Source: Polaromonas sp. UBA5171
GTDB lineage: Bacteria; Pseudomonadota; Gammaproteobacteria; Burkholderiales; Burkholderiaceae_C
Reading direction: 5' to 3'
DNA length: 40,169 nucleotides
Assembly: GCA_002413395.1 (NCBI GenBank)
Contig: DHWX01000093.1
Span: 1,937-42,105, forward strand
In this document: piece by piece, positions 32,110 through 39,645 of the stretch
How the letters are laid out: each line of letters begins with the position of its first letter
How positions within the stretch are numbered: position 1 is the first letter of the stretch
Notes under the pieces: model-generated
Seen by the model: only the letters and a program-made list of their open reading frames with translations
Database searches by the model: none
Told to the model about the DNA's origin: nothing
Position numbers and translations under genes: made by a program

Positions 32110-32676
32110 TTGGCAACTGAACAAGAGCTCTCCGACTTCCTGAAAAGCGTTGAAAAACGGGCTTTCAAGCGCAGCATTTATCACGTACGGGATGAAGAAG
32201 CGGCCCTCGACATCGTTCAAGACAGCATGATGAAACTGGCGCAGCACTACGGTGACAAGCCCACGGCCGAGTTACCCATGCTGTTTCAGCGGATTTTGTC
32301 TAATACCACGCTGGACTGGTTTCGCCGACGCAAGACCCGAAACGCCATTTTTTCCAATATGAGCGACTTTACATCGCCCGGAGAAGACGGAGATTTTGAT
32401 CTTTTGGAAACTTTGGAGACCCTGACCCACTCTGAAGGAACTGAAAGCCCCCAAGATGCCACAGAAAGGGCTCAACTGTTGCATGAGATCGAACTCGAGA
32501 TAGCGGAGTTGCCCGGGCGTCAACGGGAAGCGTTTCTGATGCGTTATTGGGAGGAAATGGATGTGTCTGAAACAGCTGCGGCCATGGGCTGCTCGGAAGG
32601 CAGCGTCAAAACGCACTGTTCCCGCGCAGTTCACACCCTGAGCAAAGCCCTGAGTGCCAAAGGTATAAAACTATGA
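32110..32676 (+). CDS. ECF-type RNA polymerase sigma factor
   Basis: A 188-residue sigma-70 family factor of the extracytoplasmic-function kind. Region 2 is seen as DEEAALDIVQDSMMKLAQHY through LFQRILSNTTLDWFRRRKTR, then an acidic linker, and region 4 as ELPGRQREAFLMRYWEEMDVSETAAAMGCSEGSVKTHCSRAVHTL, a complete helix-turn-helix. The likely start is TTG 32110, giving the opening TEQELSDFLKSVEKRAFKRS expected for this Comamonadaceae group; another TTG lies at 32077, and no ATG is available before region 2. Its last codons overlap the DUF3619 gene (ATGA), a pattern typical of sigma/anti-sigma pairs. Confidence 0.9.
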   Translation: MATEQELSDFLKSVEKRAFKRSIYHVRDEEAALDIVQDSMMKLAQHYGDKPTAELPMLFQRILSNTTLDWFRRRKTRNAIFSNMSDFTSPGEDGDFDLLETLETLTHSEGTESPQDATERAQLLHEIELEIAELPGRQREAFLMRYWEEMDVSETAAAMGCSEGSVKTHCSRAVHTLSKALSAKGIKL

Positions 32677-33119
32677 CCCAATCCCAGCAGAAAAATGCAA
32701 ACATCCTGCAAGACCGTTTCGGTCTGAAAATCGCGTCATACCTGTCCGCCGGTGCGGCAGATCTGCCTTACGACATCTCGGAGCGCCTGCGTGCCGCACG
32801 GGTTCAGACAATTGCAAAACGCAAAGCTGAAAAAATTCAAACCGCAGGCAGCATCATCAACGCTGGCGGTACCGCTGTCCATACCTGGGGCTCCGATGAC
32901 GGACTGAGTTGGTGGGCCCGGATTGGCTCGGTGGTACCACTCATTGCACTGGTGGCGGGCCTGATGGCCATCAATTCAATTCAGAACGACAACCGCGCCC
33001 AAGAGGTCGCCGAGGTCGATGTGGCGCTGCTGACCGATGAATTGCCCCCCGCCGCTTTTGCAGACCCAGGTTTTGTCCAGTTTCTCAAGATGACACGCCA
33101 GGCTTCGAACATCCAATGA
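32673..33119 (+). CDS. DUF3619 family membrane protein, candidate anti-sigma factor
   Basis: A 148-residue protein recognised as DUF3619. The N-terminal 80 residues are polar and predicted cytoplasmic (ILQDRFGLKIASYLSAGAADLPYDISERLRAAR), one transmembrane helix lies at about 84-101 (IGSVVPLIALVAGLMAI), and about 45 mostly acidic residues follow outside. This topology and the 4-base overlap with the sigma gene are what anti-sigma factors show. The family has no proven function that I know, so that role is inference. The next gene (DUF3106) again overlaps it by ATGA, which makes three genes translated as a unit. Confidence 0.88.
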   Translation: MTQSQQKNANILQDRFGLKIASYLSAGAADLPYDISERLRAARVQTIAKRKAEKIQTAGSIINAGGTAVHTWGSDDGLSWWARIGSVVPLIALVAGLMAINSIQNDNRAQEVAEVDVALLTDELPPAAFADPGFVQFLKMTRQASNIQ

Positions 33120-33892
33120 TCATGCGAGCCGCCCTTGCCCGTGCGCAACTGCACCTTGACCACCAATGGCGGTTCAGGCACAACGCGACGGGCGCTTGGA
33201 CTTTGATGAGCTTGCAACAGTTGTCGTTTGGCCTGATTCTGGCTGGCCTGCTGACGTTGCCAGCCCTCAGTGACGCGCAAGCAACAAAACCCGCAGTCGG
33301 GGCCGGAATCGGCAAACTGTCGACAACAACGCCCGCGAAGACAGCTACTTCCGGAAAATCCTGGACCGAACTCACCCCGAGGCAGCAACAAGCACTCATG
33401 CCCCTGGCCTCAAGCTGGAACACCGGCATGAGTGAGGCGCAAAAGCGCAAGTGGCTGAGTATTTCGAAAAATTTCCCGTCGCTGCCACCGCAAGAACAGG
33501 CAATCCTCTATAGCCGTATGAATGAATGGGTCAACCTCACTCCCCAGCAACGCGTCCAGGCACGGCTTAACTTTGGAAAAACCAAAGAGCTGTCCAAACA
33601 ATTGACCCCCGAAGAGAAAAAAACCAAATGGCAGGCTTACCAAGCCCTGAGCGCTGAAGAAAAACAGAAGCTTGCAAAGGCCAGCCCCAAACCGGTTGGC
33701 GCTGCACCAGCGGTCAAACCCGTGGCACCACAGAAGCTGGCGGCGATCCACTCCCATGCCACCAAACCAGGCACCAGGACTGCGACTAAAATCATCACCT
33801 CACCTCCAGCGGCAGCGGCAGCGATCCCTCTGGTGATGCAGCGTGTGGACGAATCTGCTACCGGCGGAGTTGGCACTGTACCCCAGCACTGA
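33116..33892 (+). CDS. DUF3106 family exported protein
   Basis: A protein of up to 258 residues recognised as DUF3106. Translation may start at ATG 33116, overlapping the DUF3619 stop, or at the internal ATG 33206, which begins a standard signal peptide (MSLQQLSFGLILAGLLTLPALS). The domain that follows repeats a LTPxQ-type motif three times (LTPRQQQAL, LTPQQRVQA, LTPEEKKTK) together with WLSISKNFPSLPPQEQ and RMNEWVNLTP. These resemble the LTxxQ motifs of CpxP/Spy-like periplasmic stress proteins. The C-terminal third is Ala/Pro/Lys-rich and disordered. Its place behind a sigma factor and a membrane protein suggests an envelope sensor, which is inference. Confidence 0.85.
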   Translation: MIMRAALARAQLHLDHQWRFRHNATGAWTLMSLQQLSFGLILAGLLTLPALSDAQATKPAVGAGIGKLSTTTPAKTATSGKSWTELTPRQQQALMPLASSWNTGMSEAQKRKWLSISKNFPSLPPQEQAILYSRMNEWVNLTPQQRVQARLNFGKTKELSKQLTPEEKKTKWQAYQALSAEEKQKLAKASPKPVGAAPAVKPVAPQKLAAIHSHATKPGTRTATKIITSPPAAAAAIPLVMQRVDESATGGVGTVPQH

Positions 33893-33960
33893 ACTGCACC
33901 AATCTGCAAGCTCGCCGGATTTATGAATCAACTGGTGCTGCGGCCTCCGCGCAGAGAATA

Positions 33961-33992
33961 CTTATAGCTACAAACTTGATAGCACTCAATCT
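33961..33992. repeat. AT-rich interspersed repeat, partial copy at the RDD gene start
   Basis: The core GCTACAAACTTGATAGC (33967-33983) shares the GCTA-N-TAGC pattern of the family. It lies across the presumed 5' end of the RDD gene and probably supplies the TTG start of the longer reading frame. Confidence 0.5.
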
Positions 33993-34536
33993 TCAAACAC
34001 CTTCAATTCCAAGGCGCATGGCCAGTTGGATGTACGAAGGCATGCTGATGTTTGGCGTCGTCTTCATTGCCGGCTACCTGTTTGGCACCCTAAGCCAGAC
34101 CCGTAATGCCCTGGATAACCGCCATGCCTTGCAGGCCTTTGTGTTTGTGATTTTCGGCATTTATTTCGTCTGGTTTTGGGCCAATGGGCAAACGCTGGCG
34201 ATGAAAACGTGGAATATTCGCGTGGTGGATACCCACGGCGCTACGATCACCCAACAACGCGCCCTGCTGCGCTACCTGCTAAGTTGGCTGTGGTTTCTGC
34301 CACCACTGGGCATAAGCTGGTTGCTCAGCTTGCCTGCCATGGCAGGCGCAGTACTGACGCTGGCCTGGGTAGCCGTTTGGGCAACTCTGGCACGCTTTCA
34401 TCCGCAACAGCAGTTCTGGCACGATGCCCTGGCCGGCACACGGCTGGTCACCTGGGTAGCGCCAGCCAAGGCCAACAAAAAGACCGGTAACGCAAAAAAG
34501 ATCGCAGAAGCGCCAGATCAGCCCGGTCATCCCTGA
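33976..34536 (+). CDS. RDD family membrane protein
   Basis: A membrane protein of up to 186 residues with the RDD domain: RRMASWMYEGMLMFGVVF at the start (Arg and Glu flanking the first helix), then two to three further hydrophobic segments with the YFVWFWANGQTLAMKTWNIRVVD motif and a C-terminal QQFWHDALAGTRLV, where the conserved HDxLAGTRLV ends the domain. Function of the family is mostly unknown; some members are linked to ion transport. The start is unclear: the TTG at 33976 lies in an AT-rich repeat, while ATG 34018 removes 14 residues but leaves the domain intact. A short upstream reading frame in another phase may be the displaced original beginning. dgkA follows after 37 bases. Confidence 0.87.
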   Translation: MIALNLQTPSIPRRMASWMYEGMLMFGVVFIAGYLFGTLSQTRNALDNRHALQAFVFVIFGIYFVWFWANGQTLAMKTWNIRVVDTHGATITQQRALLRYLLSWLWFLPPLGISWLLSLPAMAGAVLTLAWVAVWATLARFHPQQQFWHDALAGTRLVTWVAPAKANKKTGNAKKIAEAPDQPGHP

Positions 34537-34573
34537 CTGCATCCAGCCGCAAAGCTGCGCGACAATCCCCCTC

Positions 34574-35032
34574 ATGTCCGAACAAGCCCCGGTTTCAGCT
34601 TCCACGCCACCCTCCGCCAACCATCACCAACCCACCGATGAGGCAATGGCTCAAGGGGTCAATCCCCAGAAACACCGCGTCGGACTGAGCCACGCCTGGC
34701 ACGCCACGGGCTACTCCATGGCAGGCTTGCGTGCCGGTTGGGGTGAAACAGCTTTCCGCCAGGAAGCCATTGCCTCTGCCGTGCTTGTTCCCGCCGCGTT
34801 CTGGCTGGGACACAGCTGGGTTGAAATCGTTTTGCTGGCAGGCACGGCCGTCCTTGTCATGATTGTCGAGCTGCTCAACACCGGCCTGGAAACCGCCATT
34901 GACCGCATCAGCCCCGAGTGGCACGACCTCTCCAAGCGTGCCAAGGACATGGGCAGTGCCGCCGTACTGCTCAGCCTGGTGCTTTGCGCGGGCACTTGGG
35001 CTATGGCACTATTTCAACGGTTTGCAGCATGA
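34574..35032 (+). CDS. dgkA: Diacylglycerol kinase
   Basis: A 152-residue inner-membrane kinase that recycles diacylglycerol to phosphatidic acid. The N-terminal 40 residues are polar and Pro-rich, longer than the E. coli protein (122 residues). Three transmembrane helices follow with the catalytic signature ELLNTGLETAIDRISPEWHDLSKRAKDMGSAAVLL read across residues about 97-131, where the Glu and Asp-Met-Gly residues bind Mg-ATP. The stop codon overlaps the LOG-family start as ATGA, which suggests translational coupling. The RDD gene is upstream on the same strand. Confidence 0.94.
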   Translation: MSEQAPVSASTPPSANHHQPTDEAMAQGVNPQKHRVGLSHAWHATGYSMAGLRAGWGETAFRQEAIASAVLVPAAFWLGHSWVEIVLLAGTAVLVMIVELLNTGLETAIDRISPEWHDLSKRAKDMGSAAVLLSLVLCAGTWAMALFQRFAA

Positions 35033-35649
35033 TTTCCCAATTGACCCCTCCCACAAAACCGGGCAAACCCTCCTTTTCAGTCTGTGTGTACTGCGGCTCG
35101 CGCCCAGGCAATACACCAGAATTTGCAATGATGGCGCGCGATGTTGGCACCTGGATAGGCACGCACGGCGGTCAACTGGTGTTTGGCGGCGGCCACAATG
35201 GACTGATGGGCATCATGGCCGATGCCGCTCTGACCGCAGGCGGCCGGGTCGTCGGCGTGATCCCCAAGGCACTGGTGGAAAAGGAATGGGCCCACAGCGG
35301 CTGCACCGAATTGCACATCGTGGAGAACATGCATGAGCGCAAACGCATCATGGCCGAGCATGCCGACGCATTCTTGGCCCTGCCCGGCGGGATTGGCACG
35401 CTGGAGGAATTTTTTGAGGTCTGGACCTGGTACCAGCTGGGCTACCACGACAAGCCGGTCGGCCTGCTCAACCTCCATGGCTACTACGACAGTCTGCTGA
35501 CTTTTCTGGCCTCGGCCGTGAAGCAGGGTTTCATGAGCGACTGGCAGATGAAGCTGATTCGCATCGGCAACGATGCGGAGCTTCTTCTGGAAGCGCTGGT
35601 GCAGGCGGCTGGCCTGACGGCCCCGACCGTCAGGCTTGACCAGATTTAA
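35029..35649 (+). CDS. LOG family protein (TIGR00730, Rossmann-fold nucleotide hydrolase)
   Basis: A 206-residue protein of the lysine-decarboxylase-like LOG family. The opening VCVYCGSRPGNTPEF, the middle GLMGIMADAAL and the hallmark LPGGIGTLEEFFEVWTW are all present, as is the dimer segment MHERKRIMAEHADAF. LOG proteins cleave nucleoside 5'-monophosphates (cytokinin riboside type) into base and ribose phosphate; whether this one is used in cytokinin formation or in nucleotide clean-up is unknown. The start overlaps the dgkA stop. It is convergent with the PII gene, 45 bases apart, and no strong terminator is visible in between. Confidence 0.92.
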   Translation: MISQLTPPTKPGKPSFSVCVYCGSRPGNTPEFAMMARDVGTWIGTHGGQLVFGGGHNGLMGIMADAALTAGGRVVGVIPKALVEKEWAHSGCTELHIVENMHERKRIMAEHADAFLALPGGIGTLEEFFEVWTWYQLGYHDKPVGLLNLHGYYDSLLTFLASAVKQGFMSDWQMKLIRIGNDAELLLEALVQAAGLTAPTVRLDQI

Positions 35650-35694
35650 TGCTAAAAGCGGGTTATACCGCCGAGCCGAGCGTGAGGGGCCAAT

Positions 35695-36033
35695 TCAAAC
35701 CGCCGCTTCATCTTCTTCGCCGGTACGGATGCGCACCGCTCGCTCCACGCTGGTGATAAAAATCTTTCCGTCACCGATTTTCCCGGTGCGGGCAGCCCGC
35801 ACGATGGCTTCTATGCAGCGCTCCACATCATCGGTCTTGACCACCACCTCAACCTTGACCTTGGGTAAAAAGTCAACCACGTACTCGGCACCGCGGTACA
35901 ACTCGGTGTGACCCTTCTGGCGGCCAAAGCCTTTGACTTCTGTCACGGTCAGGCCGGTCACGCCACATTCAGCCAGCGCCTCGCGGACTTCTTCGAGCTT
36001 GAAAGGTTTGAGAATGGCGGTAATTAGTTTCAC
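35695..36033 (-). CDS. glnB: Nitrogen regulatory protein P-II
   Basis: A 112-residue PII signal protein, exactly the family length. It senses 2-oxoglutarate and ATP/ADP and reports nitrogen status. The T-loop holds the uridylylation site Tyr51 in RGAEYVVDFLPK, and the B-loop and C-loop motifs (AARTGKIGDGKIFI, the ERAVRIRTGE tail) are present. The start is GTG at 36033, with GGAG seven bases upstream; the open frame runs further but gives a non-family extension. It is transcribed 41 bases after nadE in the same direction and is not followed by amtB, so GlnB is more likely than GlnK but not certain. Confidence 0.94.
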   Translation of the reverse strand: MKLITAILKPFKLEEVREALAECGVTGLTVTEVKGFGRQKGHTELYRGAEYVVDFLPKVKVEVVVKTDDVERCIEAIVRAARTGKIGDGKIFITSVERAVRIRTGEEDEAAV

Positions 36034-36074
36034 TGGGCGACTCCGTTGGTTTTTAAATATTGTCACGCATAAAT

Positions 36075-37763
36075 TCAGGCACGGAATTTACTGGTAATAG
36101 GATAGCGCCAATCCTTGCCAAAGCTGCGATGGGTGACCCGAATGCCTACTGGCGCCTGGCGACGCTTGTATTCGTTGAGCCGGATCAGCCGCGCCACGCG
36201 TTCGACCACCGCGCGCTCAAACCCGGCGGCCACAATGTGTTCAACGCTCTGGTCGTTTTCCATGTAGCGCTCCAAAATGGCATCGAGCACCTCGTAGGGC
36301 GGCAGGCTGTCCTGGTCAAACTGATCGGCGCGCAGTTCGGCGCTCGGCGGCCGGGTAATGATGCGCTCCGGAATCGGGCTGGCGCACATGCCGTAGGGGT
36401 TGTTTTCATTACGCCAGCGTGCCAGTCGGAACACCGTGGTTTTCAGCAGGTCCTTGATCACCGCGAAGCCGCCTGCCATGTCGCCATACAGCGTGCAGTA
36501 GCCGGTGGCCATCTCGCTCTTGTTACCGGTGGTCAACACGATGGAGCCAAACTTGTTGGACAGCGCCATTAAAAACACGCCGCGAATACGCGCCTGGATG
36601 TTTTCCTCGGTGGCATCGTCCGCGAGCCCCTTAAACTCACCAGCCAGAGACATCTTGAAAGCCTCGAATTCTGGCACGATGGAAATCTCGTCATAGTGCA
36701 CCTTCATGCGCCCAGCCATTTCGCGCGCGTCAATGCATGAAATGTCAGCCGTGTAGGGCGAAGGCATCATCACCGCGCGCACCTTGTCGGCCCCCAGCGC
36801 ATCAACCGCAATCGCCAGCACAAGGGCCGAATCAATGCCGCCGGACAAACCCAAAATCGCGCCAGGAAAACCATTTTTCCCAAGGTAGTCGCGCACTCCC
36901 AGCACCAGCGCATCCCACAGATCGGCCTCGCTACTCTGCTCCAAAATCGTATCCGCCACTATTTTTATAGCCGCTTGCCCTCTCTGCAGCTGGGCCAAAA
37001 GCATATTTTCCTTGAAAGATTCGGCTCGGCCCGCCAACGTGCCATCAGCCTGCAACGCAAACGAACGGCCTTCAAAAACAATCTCGTCCTGCCCGCCCAC
37101 CAAGTGCGCATAAACCAGCGGCAGCCCCGTGGCCAGCACGCGCTTGCGCATCATCTGCTCACGTTCGTCGCCTTTGCCCACATGAAAAGGCGACGCGTTG
37201 ATGACCACGAGTAGCTCGGCACCCGCCTCTTTGGCCAGCCGGGCCGGTTCTTCAAACCATGCATCTTCGCAGATCAGCAGGCCGATGCTAATGGCATCAA
37301 TGCCTTCGCCCGCCTGAAATACGCAGGTGCCCTGTCCCGGCGTGAAATAGCGGCGCTCGTCAAACACCTGGTAATTGGGCAACTCGCGCTTAGCGTAAGT
37401 TTCAACGATGCGGCCTTCGCGCAGCACCCTGGCGGCGTTGTGCCGCTGCTGCACCTCCACGCTTTTGGTGCGCAGACCCAAGCCGCTGTCGCCGTGCGTG
37501 GGTGTACCCACCACCACGCTCAGGCCTTTTAACCCGGCCAATGCGCGGGCTACGTGATTCACGGCATCATCGCAGGCCTGGATGAACGAGGGACGCAAAA
37601 ACAGGTCTTCAGCCGCATAGCCACAAATCGCCAGCTCGGGCGTCAAAACCAGCCGCACACCCTCCTGATAGGCCGTGCGGGCCGCGTCGATAATCTTTTG
37701 CGCATTACCCGGCATATCGCCGACGCAATAGTTCAATTGGGCAACGCAGATTTTGAGTGGCAT
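36075..37763 (-). CDS. nadE: Glutamine-dependent NAD+ synthetase
   Basis: A 562-residue two-domain enzyme that converts deamido-NAD to NAD with glutamine as nitrogen donor. The N-terminal nitrilase-type glutaminase (to about 260) shows the Glu in TPELAICGYAAEDL, the Lys region and the nucleophile Cys in LLICEDAWFEEP; the C-terminal synthetase has the PP-loop LGLSGGIDSALVLAIA and TTGNKSEMATGYCTLYGDMAGGF. The linker around residues 261-268 is coded by a copy of the AT-rich repeat in frame. glnB follows 41 bases downstream, an association also reported for PII-controlled NadE enzymes in other proteobacteria. Confidence 0.96.
   Translation of the reverse strand: MPLKICVAQLNYCVGDMPGNAQKIIDAARTAYQEGVRLVLTPELAICGYAAEDLFLRPSFIQACDDAVNHVARALAGLKGLSVVVGTPTHGDSGLGLRTKSVEVQQRHNAARVLREGRIVETYAKRELPNYQVFDERRYFTPGQGTCVFQAGEGIDAISIGLLICEDAWFEEPARLAKEAGAELLVVINASPFHVGKGDEREQMMRKRVLATGLPLVYAHLVGGQDEIVFEGRSFALQADGTLAGRAESFKENMLLAQLQRGQAAIKIVADTILEQSSEADLWDALVLGVRDYLGKNGFPGAILGLSGGIDSALVLAIAVDALGADKVRAVMMPSPYTADISCIDAREMAGRMKVHYDEISIVPEFEAFKMSLAGEFKGLADDATEENIQARIRGVFLMALSNKFGSIVLTTGNKSEMATGYCTLYGDMAGGFAVIKDLLKTTVFRLARWRNENNPYGMCASPIPERIITRPPSAELRADQFDQDSLPPYEVLDAILERYMENDQSVEHIVAAGFERAVVERVARLIRLNEYKRRQAPVGIRVTHRSFGKDWRYPITSKFRA
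36957..36981. repeat. AT-rich interspersed repeat, short copy inside nadE
   Basis: CTATTTTTATAGCCGCTTGC (36959-36978) has the family core followed by GCTTGC as in the full copy near 21972. It is in frame and lies at the linker between the glutaminase and synthetase domains. Confidence 0.6.
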
Positions 37764-37799
37764 GAAAAAATTGAACCCTGAAAAAACACTGTACGACGC

Positions 37800-39125
37800 G
37801 TGAAAAACAACTCAAACAATTATGTCATCCGCGTGCTGAATTCTCCGCTGCAGGTAAACGCCGCTGCCTGGAACGCCTTGCTGGCCACACAAAGCCCGGA
37901 CGGCAGTATCAATCCCTTCATGCGCCACGAATACCTGGCCGCCCTGGAAACCAGCGGCAGCGCCACACCCGCGACCGGCTGGACACCGCGTTTCGTCACG
38001 CTTTGGCAGGGCTGCGAATTGGCAGCGGCCTGCCCCCTTTACCTCAAGGATCATTCCTACGGCGAATACGTGTTTGACCATGCCTGGGCCAACGCCTACC
38101 GGCAGCACGGCCTGCACTACTACCCCAAAGCCGTGGTTGCCGTGCCGTTTACCCCAGTACCCGGTGCCCGCTTGCTGGCGCGCAATGCCACCGAGCGAAC
38201 GCTGCTGGCCAGATCGCTGGTAGCGTGGTGCAAAGACGAAAAACTCTCGTCGCTGCATCTGCTGTTTGCTAGCGCTGAAGACGCGGTGGCCTGTGAACAA
38301 GCCGGATTGATGCTGCGCCACACCGTGCAATTTCACTGGAATAACAGTGCCCCCACGCTCACCACTGCGTGTGCTTCGTTGCCCCCCGAGGGAGCTGCTT
38401 CGCCTTGGGGCGGATCGGCAGAAAAACTGGCCCCGAAAGGCAGGCGTTTCAACAGCTTCGACGATTTTTTGATGTCACTCAGCCATGAAAAGCGCAAAAA
38501 AATCCGTCAGGAGCGCCGCAAGGTTCTTGACGCCAGTGTCCGCTTTCGCTGGTCGCTGGGCCAGGACATCGCCAGCTCCGACTGGGATTTTTTCTATCAA
38601 TGCTACGAGCAAACGTATTACGAGCACGGCAACCCGCCCTACTTGAGTCGCGACTTTTTCCATCGCATGGCCAGCACCATGCCCGAGAACTGGCTGCTTT
38701 TTGTGGCAGAGCGCGACAGCGCGCCAATTGCTGCAAGTTTAATAGCTGTAACGTCATATTCTGCGGGGGCTGATGGCGAACTTTTCTCTTTGGCAACAGC
38801 TAAAACCGCCTATGGCCGCTACTGGGGCTCCCTGGCCCGCGTGGATTGCTTGCACTTTGAAGCCTGCTATTACCAGCCACTGCAGTGGTGCATTGAGCAC
38901 GGCTACCAGCGTTTTGAAGGCGGTGCACAGGGCGAGCACAAAATGGCGCGAGCGCTACTGCCAGTCAAGACCACCAGTGCCCACTGGCTGGCGCACCCGG
39001 CCTTTGCCGACGCAGTGGAGCGCTTCCTGGCGCATGAAGGCGAAGGCATCAGCAGCTACATACAGGAACTGGAACGACGCAACCCGTTCAGGCATACCGA
39101 CCGGGGCAACGCTGCCCCGACATAG
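37800..39125 (+). CDS. GNAT/FemAB-like protein (DUF482, peptidogalycan biosynthesis type)
   Basis: A 441-residue protein of the DUF482 group with the acyl-CoA N-acyltransferase fold. Family landmarks are INPFMRHEYLAALE and YLKDHSYGEYVFDHAWANAY near the N-terminus, the KRKKIRQERRKV helix, YEHGNPPYLSRDFF, and the C-terminal FEGGAQGEHKMARALLP. The reaction is not established. The start is GTG 37800 with only a weak ribosome site; no better start was seen. Two foreign-looking insertions occur: residues about 184-207 (APTLTTACASLPPEGAASPW) coded by a GC-rich repeat and residues about 311-320 by an AT-rich repeat. Both stay in frame and look like surface loops. It is divergent from nadE. Confidence 0.85.
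   Translation: MKNNSNNYVIRVLNSPLQVNAAAWNALLATQSPDGSINPFMRHEYLAALETSGSATPATGWTPRFVTLWQGCELAAACPLYLKDHSYGEYVFDHAWANAYRQHGLHYYPKAVVAVPFTPVPGARLLARNATERTLLARSLVAWCKDEKLSSLHLLFASAEDAVACEQAGLMLRHTVQFHWNNSAPTLTTACASLPPEGAASPWGGSAEKLAPKGRRFNSFDDFLMSLSHEKRKKIRQERRKVLDASVRFRWSLGQDIASSDWDFFYQCYEQTYYEHGNPPYLSRDFFHRMASTMPENWLLFVAERDSAPIAASLIAVTSYSAGADGELFSLATAKTAYGRYWGSLARVDCLHFEACYYQPLQWCIEHGYQRFEGGAQGEHKMARALLPVKTTSAHWLAHPAFADAVERFLAHEGEGISSYIQELERRNPFRHTDRGNAAPT
38347..38421. repeat. GC-rich interspersed repeat inside the DUF482 gene
   Basis: The segment contains ACTGCGTGTGCTTCGTTGCC, CCCCGAGGGAGC and GCCTTGGGGCGG. I recall near-identical strings from many intergenic positions in Comamonadaceae genomes. 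Here it is within a gene and in frame, adding Ala/Pro/Ser-rich residues. Confidence 0.65.
38729..38752. repeat. AT-rich interspersed repeat, short copy inside the DUF482 gene
   Basis: GCTGCAAGTTTAATAGCTG shares the TAGCTG end and spacing of the family core. It is in frame and codes for part of AASLIAVTSYSAG. Confidence 0.5.
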
Positions 39126-39126
39126 T

Positions 39127-39175
39127 GCTACATTATCGATAGCTTATATTTTCCTTATTCATTGAGCTGAAGCCC
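39127..39175. repeat. AT-rich interspersed repeat after the DUF482 gene
   Basis: GCTACATTATCGATAGCTTA (39127-39146) has the family core and is followed by an AT-rich arm. It begins right after the DUF482 stop codon. Confidence 0.5.
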
Positions 39176-39271
39176 TATTTCAAAAAACAGGGAAAACTCC
39201 AGCAAGCGGAAAATCAGACGCATCTCATTTTTCTGAGCCCCGAATCACGGCAGAGCGATATGAGCAGGTCT

Positions 39272-39523
39272 TTATTTCGCCTCGTCAACCATCCGGATAG
39301 TCTGCGCCTCAACCTCTTTGGCAACCTGAACCAAAACCGGATCCCGAGACAGCGCGGAGAGCATTTTCACGGGCACAATCAGGCCAATCTTGGTTTTGCC
39401 TTTCTCCGTGAATACCGAGATCCGGCACGGCAGCGCCATGTTCAGGCGCATGTCGGCCGCCAGCACTTTGGCCGCCTGCCCCGAATTACAGACTTCAAAA
39501 ACCTTGCACTGCTCGTGAATGCA
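39272..39523 (-). pseudogene. DUF302 family protein, 5'-truncated relic
   Basis: The last 64-80 residues of a DUF302 domain are intact: QCKVFEVCNSGQAAKVLAAD, then MRLNMALPCRISVFTEKGKTKIG, VPVKMLSAL and the end VEAQTIRMVDEAK. Upstream an in-frame stop lies at 39524-39526, and none of the N-terminal half of the domain (about 60 residues) can be found in any frame before the hpf gene. A GTG at 39466 could start a 64-residue product, but it would lack the first half of the fold. The loss looks like a deletion or recombination at the 5' side rather than a single frameshift. Confidence 0.75.
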
Positions 39524-39645
39524 TCAGTAATAGGGCCTCGACCGGCTTGGGACCGCAACAGGGTTCGCTGCTGCTCCAAGTCGCGGACAAGAGGCCGGCC
39601 AGATCTGCCAGACTGATTGCCATGGGGCACCGGTTCTGGTCTCAG

